NCBI GenBank assembly: GCA_900542295.1 | Contig: UQNJ01000015.1 | Coordinates: forward strand, 1 to 64,000 | Source of the DNA: an uncultured Eubacteriales bacterium | GTDB taxonomy: Bacteria > Bacillota > Clostridia > Peptostreptococcales > Anaerovoracaceae | Direction of reading: 5' to 3' | DNA length: 64,000 bases | Part shown: piece after piece, positions 53,534 to 61,953 of the stretch | Position numbering within the stretch: position 1 is the stretch's first letter | Layout of the letters: each line of letters opens with the position of its first letter | Notes under the pieces: generated by a model | What the model saw: only the letters and a program-made list of their open reading frames with translations | Database searches by the model: none | What the model was told of the DNA's origin: nothing | Program-made: the position numbers and the translations under genes

Positions 53534-53548
53534 ATGTTATAATAACAT
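53534..53548. promoter_or_regulatory. palindrome overlapping a TATAAT box ahead of mtaB
   Basis: ATGTTAT-A-ATAACAT is a perfect dyad whose centre contains TATAAT (53538-53543). It lies between the divergent deacetylase and mtaB genes and could be a -10 box, an operator, or both. Confidence 0.35.
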
Positions 53549-53586
53549 CATATCATTATCGAAAAGTAAAGCTAAAAGGAAATATT

Positions 53587-54906
53587 ATGAAAGCAGCATT
53601 TCACACACTTGGATGTAAGGTCAATCAGTATGAGACGGAAGCGATGAAAGAGCAGTTCAAAGCTTTCGGAGCCGAAATCGCAGATGAAAATGATTTTGCC
53701 GATGTGTATATAATAAATACATGTACAGTAACGAATATTGCCGACAGAAAGTCAAGACAATACATAAGAAGAATGAAAAAGAAAAATCCAGATGCGGTAA
53801 TAGCCGTTACCGGATGCTATGCACAGGTTAAACCGGAAGAAATAATGGCGCTGCCCGAAGTGGATATAGTTGCAGGGACAGGCGAAAAAAACAATATTAT
53901 AGATTATGTAAGACGGTTTATGGAGGAAAAGAAACCGCAGACTCATATAAAAAGATATGAAGAATTATGCGAGTATCAGGACAGGGGTATAATAACCTCA
54001 ATGGAGTCAAGGACGAGAGCATATATAAAGGTACAGGAGGGATGCAACAGGTTTTGTGCATATTGTCTCATACCTTTTGCAAGAGGTATGGTCAGAAGCA
54101 GAGACCCTCGTGAAATTGTAAAAGAGGCAAAGGCTCTTATTGATAAGGGATTTAAAGAGCTTATCCTTACCGGAATCAATACGGCCCTTTACGGTACGGA
54201 AGATGGATTCAAAGATAAATTTCCTATGTGGGTTTCAGATGAAAAGAACGGCATGGAATCACTTATTTCCGCAATAGACGGACTTCCCGGAGAATTCAGA
54301 ATAAGATTGAGCTCTCTTGAGCCGGCGGTAGTAAATGCTGATTATGTCAAAAGACTTTTAAAATACGAAAGGCTGTGCCACCATTTGCATCTTTCAGCCC
54401 AGAGCGGCAGTGATAATGTGCTTTCTATGATGAACCGCCCGTACAACAGGAAAGATTATCTTGACATAGTAGAGGTGCTCCGAAAGTCCGATGAACTTTA
54501 CGGAATAAGTACCGATATTATTGTAGGGTTTCCCGGAGAAACAGAGCAGGATTTTGGTGACAGCAAAAAATTGATTGAAGAAGCGGGATTTTGCAAAGTA
54601 CACCCATTTAAGTATTCAAAGAGAGACAGGACTGCGGCAGCTCTGATGGAAAATCAGATTCCTCCTGAGATAAAAAACAGACGAATGGATGAGATTTCTT
54701 CAGCATCGGAAAAAGCTGTGTCGAGTTTTCTGACCAAGTGTATCGGCGATAGACGAATCGTACTGTTTGAAGAACAAGAGGGCCCTTATGTAACGGGGTA
54801 TACCGACAACTACATCAAAGTTTATGTCAAGGGCAATGAACTTAATTGTTTTAAAGAAGTAAAACTTCTTGAAATATATAAAGACGGAATGAAAGGAGAA
54901 ATATAA
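53587..54906 (+). CDS. mtaB: tRNA (N6-threonylcarbamoyladenosine37-C2)-methylthiotransferase
   Basis: Radical SAM enzyme converting t6A37 to ms2t6A37 in ANN-decoding tRNAs. The UPF0004 domain has three Cys in HTLGCKVNQYE, IINTCTVTN and VTGCYAQ; the radical SAM motif is QEGCNRFCAYCLIPFARG (Cx3CxxC). A TRAM-like domain closes the protein. HxxGCKVNQYE with this spacing is typical of MtaB rather than MiaB. ATG 53587 follows AAAGGAAA. 439 aa. The HIT gene starts within its stop codon. Confidence 0.94.
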   Translation: MKAAFHTLGCKVNQYETEAMKEQFKAFGAEIADENDFADVYIINTCTVTNIADRKSRQYIRRMKKKNPDAVIAVTGCYAQVKPEEIMALPEVDIVAGTGEKNNIIDYVRRFMEEKKPQTHIKRYEELCEYQDRGIITSMESRTRAYIKVQEGCNRFCAYCLIPFARGMVRSRDPREIVKEAKALIDKGFKELILTGINTALYGTEDGFKDKFPMWVSDEKNGMESLISAIDGLPGEFRIRLSSLEPAVVNADYVKRLLKYERLCHHLHLSAQSGSDNVLSMMNRPYNRKDYLDIVEVLRKSDELYGISTDIIVGFPGETEQDFGDSKKLIEEAGFCKVHPFKYSKRDRTAAALMENQIPPEIKNRRMDEISSASEKAVSSFLTKCIGDRRIVLFEEQEGPYVTGYTDNYIKVYVKGNELNCFKEVKLLEIYKDGMKGEI

Positions 54907-55247
54907 TGGCAGATTGTATTTTTTGTATGATTGCAAATCATGAAATACCATCGAATGTGGTATATGAGGATGATAAGCTCATTTGTTTTCATGACCTTGA
55001 GCCACAGGCTCCTGTACATGTTCTGGTGATTCCAAAAAAACATATAGAGTCGCTTGATGATGTAAAGGAAGAAGATAAAGAACTGATGGGACATATTATG
55101 GTTACTATCAAAAAAATTGCGGCAGAGCTTGAACTTGAAAACGGCTACAGAGTTGTAAGCAATAACGGTGAGGATGCTTTCCAGACTGTAAAACACCTGC
55201 ATTTTCATATTCTTGGAAAAAGAAAACTTACATGGCCTCCGGGCTGA
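54906..55247 (+). CDS. HIT-family nucleotide-binding hydrolase (HinT-like)
   Basis: Purine nucleoside phosphoramidase-type protein, 113 aa. DCIFCMIANHEIP carries the CxxC zinc pair and the ribose-contact segment; the triad is His97, His99 and His101 in KHLHFHILG. The start overlaps the mtaB stop (TAATG), giving translational coupling. Physiological substrate unknown in Bacillota. Confidence 0.93.
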   Translation: MADCIFCMIANHEIPSNVVYEDDKLICFHDLEPQAPVHVLVIPKKHIESLDDVKEEDKELMGHIMVTIKKIAAELELENGYRVVSNNGEDAFQTVKHLHFHILGKRKLTWPPG

Positions 55248-55248
55248 T

Positions 55249-55270
55249 AAAAATGAAGATTTCATTTTTT
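55249..55270 (+). terminator. weak AT-rich terminator after the HIT gene
   Basis: AAAAATGAA (55249-55257), GAT loop (55258-55260), TTCATTTTTT. The stem has almost no GC, so efficiency is doubtful. Confidence 0.5.
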
Positions 55271-55346
55271 CACTGATAATAAGATTTTAATTATAAGAAG
55301 CTGAGCTTTCGTCATTTAAGATAGCAAACAATTTAACAAGGTGTTA

Positions 55347-55375
55347 TTGACAAAAAAAGTTTAACGTGATATACT
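55347..55375 (+). promoter_or_regulatory. promoter of the cobalamin-controlled operon
   Basis: TTGACA (55347-55352), 17 bases, TATACT (55370-55375). Transcription from about 55382 would include the whole riboswitch that follows. This is close to consensus and makes the downstream genes independent of mtaB-HIT. Confidence 0.8.
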
Positions 55376-55419
55376 GCAAAAAGAATTATATAATTATTAA
55401 ACAAGTTAATAACATGAAT

Positions 55420-55596
55420 CTCAAGTGTATTATACTTAATATAGGAAATCGGTCAAAGTCCGATACGGTACCGCCACTGTAGGTGAGGAGCTGCTTCGAT
55501 AGACCACTGAATAAGTATTTATTGCATGGTTGCAATGATAAATTTTCGGGAAGGCAGAAGTAAGCGCTGATGCACGAGTCAGGAGACTTGCTTGGG
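55420..55596 (+). ncRNA. cobalamin riboswitch
   Basis: Matches the conserved core of the B12 aptamer in order: AATCGGTCAAAGTCCGATACGGT region in part, CCGCCACTGTAGG, ACCACTGAATAAGT, a variable stem (about 55512-55545), CGGGAAGGCAGAAGTAAG in part, GCTGATGCACGAG and the B12 box GAGTCAGGAGACTTGC (55577-55592). It lies between its own promoter and an intrinsic terminator, 120 bases before the MoxR gene. Expected action: cobalamin binding favours termination, so the operon is on when B12 is scarce. 5' boundary is approximate. Confidence 0.93.
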
Positions 55597-55648
55597 GATT
55601 TTCATCAGTGAGCGAGTACTCAGATAGATGTGTTGTATAAATGTAATT

Positions 55649-55681
55649 AAAACGGATCATTTTTTTTGATTCGTTTTTTTT
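55649..55681 (+). terminator. riboswitch-controlled terminator
   Basis: AAAACGGATCA (55649-55659) pairs with TGATTCGTTTT (55667-55677) with one G-T pair, loop of T, T-run 55674-55681. Located between the aptamer and the first gene, as in transcription-attenuating B12 riboswitches. Confidence 0.85.
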
Positions 55682-55718
55682 GTTATAAAGCCATAATCTT
55701 TGAAAGGAACTTTTACAT

Positions 55719-56648
55719 ATGAATGAGAGAATACTGCATATAAAAAGAGAAATATGCAAAGCAATTATAGGAAAAGACGATGCTGTTGAAAAGGTGCTTA
55801 CGGCAATCATTGCAGGTGGACACATACTTTTGGAAGATATTCCCGGCGTAGGTAAAACCACTTTGGCCCTTGCATTCAGCAAAACGATGGGGTTGGAGTT
55901 TAAAAGAATGCAATTTACACCTGATGTTGTTCCATCTGATATAACCGGATTTACTATATATAACGAAGAAAAAAGAGCATTTGAATATAAAGAAGGAGCA
56001 GTTATATGTAACTTTTTTTTGGCAGATGAAATAAATAGAACCTCTAGCAAAACACAATCATCACTTCTGGAAGTTATGCAGGAGGGGAAAGTTACCGTAG
56101 ATGGAGAAGAACACTTTGTACCGCAGCCTTTTATCGTTATGGCTACACAGAACCCGCTGGGAACAGCCGGAACTCAAATGCTTCCCGAAGCTCAGTTGGA
56201 TAGATTTATGATTAGGCTCTCTATGGGATATCCGGATCTGGATGCACAAATAAAGTTGATGAAAGACAGATCGGAAAAAGAACCTTTGAACCATATACAA
56301 ACTATTGCAGACGGAGGAATGCTTGTAGAAATGAAAAACGAGGCAAAATCCATATTCATGGACGATAAAATATATAGATACATAGCCACACTTTCGGAAA
56401 GCACAAGAGATAATGAGTTTATTAAACTGGGAATAAGCCCAAGGGGTGCTTTGGCAATGTGTTCAATGGCAAAAGCTGCAGCATTTGTTAAGGGTAGAGA
56501 TTATGTTGTACCTGAAGATGTGCTGGAAAATATAAATTGCACATGGGGTCATCGTATAATATTAAATTCAAAAGCATATTCTGAAAAACTCACTGAAGAT
56601 TTGATATTGTCAGAAATTACCGCAAATAATAAAGCCCTGAAGATTTAA
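55719..56648 (+). CDS. MoxR-family AAA+ ATPase
   Basis: Chaperone-like ATPase of the MoxR family, usually needed to mature or assemble a partner complex encoded alongside. Walker A is DIPGVGKTTLA (about residues 40-50), Walker B FFLADEINRTSSKTQSSLLE in part, sensor 1 MATQNP, and the family-specific LPEAQLDRF. 309 aa. GAAAGGAAC precedes the ATG. First gene after the cobalamin riboswitch, followed by DUF58 and transglutaminase-fold genes in the standard MoxR order. Confidence 0.94.
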   Translation: MNERILHIKREICKAIIGKDDAVEKVLTAIIAGGHILLEDIPGVGKTTLALAFSKTMGLEFKRMQFTPDVVPSDITGFTIYNEEKRAFEYKEGAVICNFFLADEINRTSSKTQSSLLEVMQEGKVTVDGEEHFVPQPFIVMATQNPLGTAGTQMLPEAQLDRFMIRLSMGYPDLDAQIKLMKDRSEKEPLNHIQTIADGGMLVEMKNEAKSIFMDDKIYRYIATLSESTRDNEFIKLGISPRGALAMCSMAKAAAFVKGRDYVVPEDVLENINCTWGHRIILNSKAYSEKLTEDLILSEITANNKALKI

Positions 56649-56666
56649 CTGAAAGCGAGAATAGAA

Positions 56667-57743
56667 TTGAAGAAAGAATTGAAAATTTTTCTGGCAATTT
56701 TGGTAAGCAATATTATATTATATTTATTCACTGAAAACGACTTTGCGATATTTTTAGTAATTATCTCTGTAGTATATATGGTTTTATCTTTTATATCCAT
56801 TACAGCATTAAATAAAAAGGTAACTATAGATATGGAAGAATATGAGGATTCAAAGGAAAACGGTGAGAAGATATTTATATCTGCAAAGAATAATTCTTAC
56901 ATGCCGATTCTTAGATGTGAAGTTAAAATATTTTTTAAAAATTTACTTACCGAAGAATTGGTAGAGCGGGTTGTCGATACTTCCCTTAATCCTCGGGGGA
57001 AGAAAATGGTAGATGTCAAAGCGCCTAAGATGCGATGCGGTCTGATAAAAGCGGCAATATCGCAGATTTTCGTTAAAGACACTTTAGGCTTGTTTGAGAA
57101 GCGGTGGATAACGGATAATAATGTAGAGTACATTATTGCTCCTAAAATAGTAAAACTTAATATGGCTGATGAAGAATTGAGTCAATTTGACATGGAAAGT
57201 TATAAATATTCTTTTGTTAAAAAGGGAGAAGATTTGAGCGAAATATTTGGCGTCAAGGAATATACCCCCGGAGACAGTATAAGGGGTATACACTGGAAAC
57301 TCTCGGGAAAGTTTGGTCATACTATGGTGAAAATTCCAAGCTTTCCTATAGAAAGCAGTTTTATGATAATTTTAGATAAACGATTTGATGGAAAGAACTT
57401 TGATTTGATTGAAAAAACTACGGAACTTTTTCTTTCGTTATCATATACTCTCGTCAATAAAGGCTATGCTTATTCTATGGGATGGTATGATTATTCTTTG
57501 GAAAAATTTGTATACAAGAAGATCAGTAATAATGAGGATTTTTCAAAAACCGTAATCGACCTTCTTTCAACACCTTTTAGAAAAGATTCCGGCTCGGTGG
57601 CAGAGTATTTTTTAAACTCCTATACAGAGGAAAATTTCACATCATACATATATGTAACAAACAGCGATATTGCAGAAAAGGAAGTTGAACAGCTTAGAGA
57701 ATATGGGGAAGTTAAAATTTATAAACCAAATGATTTCATATAA
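56667..57743 (+). CDS. DUF58 protein
   Basis: Partner protein of MoxR ATPases. Two N-terminal helices (residues about 5-48) anchor it; the soluble part has a beta domain then the DUF58 motif GVKEYTPGDSIRGIHWKLSG in a vWA-like fold. The vWA metal site is not evident. 358 aa. TTG start with a weak AAGCGAG ribosome site, 18 bases after the MoxR stop. The transglutaminase-fold gene overlaps its 3' end. Confidence 0.9.
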   Translation: MKKELKIFLAILVSNIILYLFTENDFAIFLVIISVVYMVLSFISITALNKKVTIDMEEYEDSKENGEKIFISAKNNSYMPILRCEVKIFFKNLLTEELVERVVDTSLNPRGKKMVDVKAPKMRCGLIKAAISQIFVKDTLGLFEKRWITDNNVEYIIAPKIVKLNMADEELSQFDMESYKYSFVKKGEDLSEIFGVKEYTPGDSIRGIHWKLSGKFGHTMVKIPSFPIESSFMIILDKRFDGKNFDLIEKTTELFLSLSYTLVNKGYAYSMGWYDYSLEKFVYKKISNNEDFSKTVIDLLSTPFRKDSGSVAEYFLNSYTEENFTSYIYVTNSDIAEKEVEQLREYGEVKIYKPNDFI

Positions 57744-59790
57744 TAAATCCGAAATTTTTAAAAAAGTATCCGTTTCATTCATAGTGGTAATAGGACTTTT
57801 GATGTGTGTGATAGATACATTCAAATTGAACTACGAACTAAGGGATGCGTTTGGTGGAACAATAGGCAGTGGATTGATTTATGTATGGAATGCAATTGCA
57901 AAAGTTTTAGGGAGCAGCGATTATATAATAGTCCCGCAGTACAATGGAGCGGCAGAATCATGCGGCTTGTTTATGACAGTAACAGCAATCGTCTTGACTG
58001 CTTGTGTATATTTTTTCATATCAAATAAAAAGCTGTGGCCGCTATGGATATTGGTACTGCCTATAGTATATTTGAACCTTATTCACGGGCTGCAATTGGG
58101 AGTCGTTTCAATAGCTGTTTTGATGACAGGAATATTATTAGCGGTTTTAGTTATTAAAATAAAGAATAGCGTTAATTTTGCAAATATTACATTTATTATT
58201 TTGGTTACACTGATATCTGCGAGCATATTAGGTATTCCTAAAATCCAAAATATTCTGAATGATTCGGAAACCGTGCAAAATGTAAGAGATTATACGGCAG
58301 ACATATTGCATGATATATATTATGGAGAAAATCCATTGGAATCAGGAAATCTGACCTTAGATACGAGACCTGAAATAAAAGGGGTTGCATTGGAGATAAC
58401 TATGTCCGACCCACATTCAACATACCTTCGAGGCTTTGTGGGCGACATATACAAAGGAGATTGTTGGGAACGATTATCAAATGGAACTTACTATGCTTCC
58501 AAGGATTTAATCTCACAGATTGAAAACGTGGGATTCAACGCAATGGGACAGATAGGATATGCACGCGATTTAGCAAGGCTGTCGGAAAATGCGAAAGAAA
58601 CACAGGAACATATGAAGATAAAGGTAGTAGAAGCGGATACTTCATATGCATACATACCTTATGAAATAAAAAATGAAATAGAGAACAGCAGAAGTATCGG
58701 CGGAAGTTTTGTTATACCCGGAAAATTCAAAAGGCTAAATGAGTATTCATACTATCTGGGAGAAAATCCGGTTAAAGATTGGACCGAAACTGCTGCAGTT
58801 ATTTTTACTGATGAAGATGTTGCAAATCGACAAGAAACAAAGCAGTATATGATTGCAGAGAGTCATTACAATCAATATATATATCAAAATTTCAAATATA
58901 TATCGCCTGATGACAGAAAGCTTATTGGGGATTTTGTGGGAACTGCAGGCGATCAGACAAAAGGACATTTGGATTACAAAGAAACTATAGAAAATATAAA
59001 AAAATATCTTGAAGAAAATTTTGTTTATACAGAAAGCGTTGAAAAGATCAAACACGGAGAATCCGCACTGGAAAGCTTTTTCATTTCAGGTAAAGGCTAC
59101 GATGTGCATTTCGCCACTGCGGCAGTAATGCTTTTCAGATATTATGGTATACCGGCAAGGTATGTGGAGGGATATCTTGTGACGCCGGAGGACGCATCCA
59201 TGATGCAGAAAAATGTTGCATATGAACTTCCAAGAGAAAACGCACACGCATGGGCTGAGATTTATATTGACGGAATAGGATTCGTGCCTATAGAAGTATC
59301 GCCAAAATATAAAAATATAATGGAAGAAGCCGATATGGAGATAGGAATTTCAAACGAAAGTCTTGTACGAAATTTTGCCGAAGAAATAAACGATAGTGCA
59401 AAGGAAAATAATCTGAGCAGCGGCGATGATGATTTTCATGATATGAATATTATTACTATTATTTTCACTATTATAGCGGCGGTATTATTGCTGCTATTAG
59501 CGGCTGTATTGGTAAAAATGTTGGCCCTTAGTATTGCAGAGCTCATTAAAAGACGTAGGCTTTTTATGAGATCTGATCCCAAACGAGCAATAAGCGCAAT
59601 ATACGGCTTCATGGAAGAAAAAAACTATCCTATGCTTGCAGAGAGTAGAGCCCTCGGCAATAAGGCAGCCTATAGTATTTATCCAATGGAAGAGAATGAT
59701 AGAAAAATAATGCTTGGTTATTTAAAAAAGGCTAAGAAAGAGAAACATAGAAATGAATACAAGAACAAGTATAGAAAAGAAAAACATTAA
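57730..59790 (+). CDS. membrane transglutaminase-fold protein with altered catalytic residues
   Basis: TgpA-like architecture: five helices in residues 10-170, an extracellular region with a transglutaminase-like domain (about 400-525), a sixth helix near residue 580, and a basic cytoplasmic tail of about 100 residues. The active-site segment normally reads GYCxxFA but here is KGYDVHFATAAV, so Cys is Asp458. His506 in ENAHAWAE is kept; the third residue is Glu522 in FVPIEVSP instead of Asp. Peptide-bond or crosslinking chemistry through Cys is therefore unlikely. ATG 57730 overlaps the DUF58 stop by 14 bases with no clear ribosome site, suggesting coupling. 686 aa. Confidence 0.88.
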   Translation: MISYNKSEIFKKVSVSFIVVIGLLMCVIDTFKLNYELRDAFGGTIGSGLIYVWNAIAKVLGSSDYIIVPQYNGAAESCGLFMTVTAIVLTACVYFFISNKKLWPLWILVLPIVYLNLIHGLQLGVVSIAVLMTGILLAVLVIKIKNSVNFANITFIILVTLISASILGIPKIQNILNDSETVQNVRDYTADILHDIYYGENPLESGNLTLDTRPEIKGVALEITMSDPHSTYLRGFVGDIYKGDCWERLSNGTYYASKDLISQIENVGFNAMGQIGYARDLARLSENAKETQEHMKIKVVEADTSYAYIPYEIKNEIENSRSIGGSFVIPGKFKRLNEYSYYLGENPVKDWTETAAVIFTDEDVANRQETKQYMIAESHYNQYIYQNFKYISPDDRKLIGDFVGTAGDQTKGHLDYKETIENIKKYLEENFVYTESVEKIKHGESALESFFISGKGYDVHFATAAVMLFRYYGIPARYVEGYLVTPEDASMMQKNVAYELPRENAHAWAEIYIDGIGFVPIEVSPKYKNIMEEADMEIGISNESLVRNFAEEINDSAKENNLSSGDDDFHDMNIITIIFTIIAAVLLLLLAAVLVKMLALSIAELIKRRRLFMRSDPKRAISAIYGFMEEKNYPMLAESRALGNKAAYSIYPMEENDRKIMLGYLKKAKKEKHRNEYKNKYRKEKH

Positions 59791-60691
59791 AGTTATATCG
59801 CTTATTTTAATAATTGCAATGTTGATAGCATTGGTAACAAGCTGCGGGGCAAAAAGCACAAAGAACTCTGTAGTTGATACTAATATAGAAAAAACAGTAA
59901 ATTTCATATCGAATAATGTGACCAATCCTACAATTGCTTCAGTAGGTGGCGAATGGAGTGTAAAGGGATTAGCTGAAAGCGGCATATTTGAAAATTCGGA
60001 TTATTTTGACGGCTACTACGATAATGTAACAGAAATTGTGAAAAATGAAAAAGGTATATTACATGAAAATTACTATACTGAATATGCAAGGGTAATCATA
60101 GGCATTTGTGCGATAGGAAAAAATCCATGCGATGTTGCAGGCTATGATCTTACTGTATTTCTTGATGATTATGAAATAATAACAAATCAGGGACCTAATG
60201 CAGCATCATATGCCTTAGCAGCCGCAAATTGTGCGGGAGTTGTATTGGATAATCAAGATGAATATATATCATACATTATTGAAGAAATCGATAACGGGGC
60301 AGTTAGAAATGATCAATACTATTGCGACTATATTTCTATGGCATTATTGGGATTGTCCTTTTACACAGATAGAGAGGATATAAGAGTTAAAATAGATGAA
60401 TACATAGAACTGTTAGCCGATATGCAGTTGGATGACGGAGGGTTTGGAAGCTGTGAATCAGACGCAGAAGCAATAGTTGCATTATGCCAAAATGGTATAG
60501 ATTTGACAAATGACAACAGATTCATAAAAAAAGACAAAAATTTGCTTGATACATTGCTTGATTATTCTATGGATGACGGCAGTTTTTGCCATGTGACAGA
60601 AAACAAACAGACTGATTTTATGGCTACAGAAAAAGCATTGATTGCTATGGATGCAATCAAGCTTCAACAGAAAGGAAAGAAGCTGTATTAG
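59753..60691 (+). CDS. alpha/alpha-toroid lipoprotein resembling the cobalamin-binding domain of intrinsic factor
   Basis: Exported lipoprotein: hydrophobic segment residues 13-30, lipobox VTSC (Cys31). The mature part is mostly helical with repeats of the terpenoid-cyclase/prenyltransferase type, clearest in DMQLDDGGFGSCESDAEAIV and YSMDDGSFCHVTENKQTDFM, each Q/D-x-DGGF/S then a helix start. Intrinsic factor and transcobalamin use this fold for their N-terminal cobalamin-binding domain. No Zn or Asp-rich catalytic motif is seen, so an enzyme is unlikely. 312 aa. It overlaps the upstream gene by 38 bases. B12 binding is inferred from fold, riboswitch and the DUF4430 neighbour. Confidence 0.8.
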   Translation: MNTRTSIEKKNIKVISLILIIAMLIALVTSCGAKSTKNSVVDTNIEKTVNFISNNVTNPTIASVGGEWSVKGLAESGIFENSDYFDGYYDNVTEIVKNEKGILHENYYTEYARVIIGICAIGKNPCDVAGYDLTVFLDDYEIITNQGPNAASYALAAANCAGVVLDNQDEYISYIIEEIDNGAVRNDQYYCDYISMALLGLSFYTDREDIRVKIDEYIELLADMQLDDGGFGSCESDAEAIVALCQNGIDLTNDNRFIKKDKNLLDTLLDYSMDDGSFCHVTENKQTDFMATEKALIAMDAIKLQQKGKKLY

Positions 60692-60693
60692 AT

Positions 60694-61896
60694 ATGAGAA
60701 TCAAAGAAAGGATAAGAGATAATAAACGACTTCTTGCCGTGTTCATAATAATAGCCTTTATATTAGGGTGTGCTGCTTTCTACTTGACCTCACACGATTT
60801 GTTGGATAATGGAGATTACCTGTCAGAGATGAATGAAAATCGTTCACGAATATTGGTAACCGGTTTAAATTATTCGTTAAATGATGAACAGGAGCAAAAC
60901 TATCTTCAAGAAGAACAAAAAAAAGAAGAAGCAGAAGTGCAGCAGTTTCAGCAAGAAATACAGCAAACAGATAATGGCGAGAAGAATTCATCATCGAATG
61001 CAGACGATATCAAAGACGAAAACGGCAATCATAATGGGGCCGGAGGAGAAGATGAAGGTTCCGTAAATGGCGATGGAGGCCAAGGTGAAAATGGTGAAGG
61101 TGATAATGTCGGCGGCGAGGATGAAGAATCAAAACTCCCGGCTATTAAATCAAGTTTATCCGGAATAACAACTGTGGAAGGCAATTTTTTGACATTTAGC
61201 GTTGAAGCAGTTAGCTATAAAAAAGTAAAAATAAAGTCCTTTAATTTAAAAGTTACAGCCAATGGCAGCAGGTTATCCAGCTCAGGAACAGACAAAAATG
61301 GTGTGGTAACATACAGAGCAGATGGAGTGTTGGTAGACGGTGTTAACGAAATATCAGTGACAGCGACAGATGAGGAAGGATATACAGCTACAAAAACATA
61401 TGTATTTAATGTAGATTTAAATGGCGAGCGACCTGAGGGCGGTACGGTAAAACTGGTAATTGACGCACCATCTATAGGGCTTGGAACCATGTATAAAGTA
61501 GAGGCACCTTTTTATGAGGGTGAAAATGCAGCAAGTTTTATTGACAGAAATCTAAAAAGAGCAGGATTTGCACCGCAAACTACCGGGACTATAGCAATGG
61601 GATATTATGTAGCCAGGCTAAACAAACCGGGGATTTCAAAAGGTTGGGAAATAAATGCGGCTGTTAAAAAAAGACTTGATGAAATCAACGCTGATGAAAA
61701 CGGACCTCCTATAAGTGAAAACACATTGGGAGAGCAAGATTTTTACAAGTATTCCGGGTGGGTATATGCCGTAAACGGTGTATATCCGGATGGCATGGCT
61801 ACCTTTAATTTGTTTGATGGGGATGAAATAAGATTATCATTTACATTGTGGATGGGATATGAATACGATGGAACATGGCCCGAATGCAATTTGTAA
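60694..61896 (+). CDS. DUF4430 (transcobalamin C-terminal-like) surface protein
   Basis: Membrane-anchored extracellular protein, 400 aa. One helix at residues 13-34 (possible lipobox ILGC), a Gln/Glu-rich coiled segment (about 65-95), a Gly/Asn/Asp/Glu linker (about 95-150), an Ig-like beta domain (about 152-248) and a C-terminal DUF4430 domain (about 255-400). The last shows YKVEAPFYEGENAASFIDRN in part, YSGWVYAVNGVYPDGM and LFDGDEIRLSFT, diagnostic of the family whose fold is shared with the beta domain of transcobalamin/intrinsic factor. It starts two bases after the toroid gene's stop. Confidence 0.88.
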   Translation: MRIKERIRDNKRLLAVFIIIAFILGCAAFYLTSHDLLDNGDYLSEMNENRSRILVTGLNYSLNDEQEQNYLQEEQKKEEAEVQQFQQEIQQTDNGEKNSSSNADDIKDENGNHNGAGGEDEGSVNGDGGQGENGEGDNVGGEDEESKLPAIKSSLSGITTVEGNFLTFSVEAVSYKKVKIKSFNLKVTANGSRLSSSGTDKNGVVTYRADGVLVDGVNEISVTATDEEGYTATKTYVFNVDLNGERPEGGTVKLVIDAPSIGLGTMYKVEAPFYEGENAASFIDRNLKRAGFAPQTTGTIAMGYYVARLNKPGISKGWEINAAVKKRLDEINADENGPPISENTLGEQDFYKYSGWVYAVNGVYPDGMATFNLFDGDEIRLSFTLWMGYEYDGTWPECNL

Positions 61897-61953
61897 TCGG
61901 GGCAGTTCATAGATAAAAGCTTTATATAATTCAAAGTAGAAAGAGAGGTTAAA

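Noticed and set aside
55436..56050. 204-codon minus-strand frame across the riboswitch and MoxR start
   Set aside because: Opposite the B12 aptamer, its terminator and the MoxR Walker A region, all of which are conserved on the plus strand.
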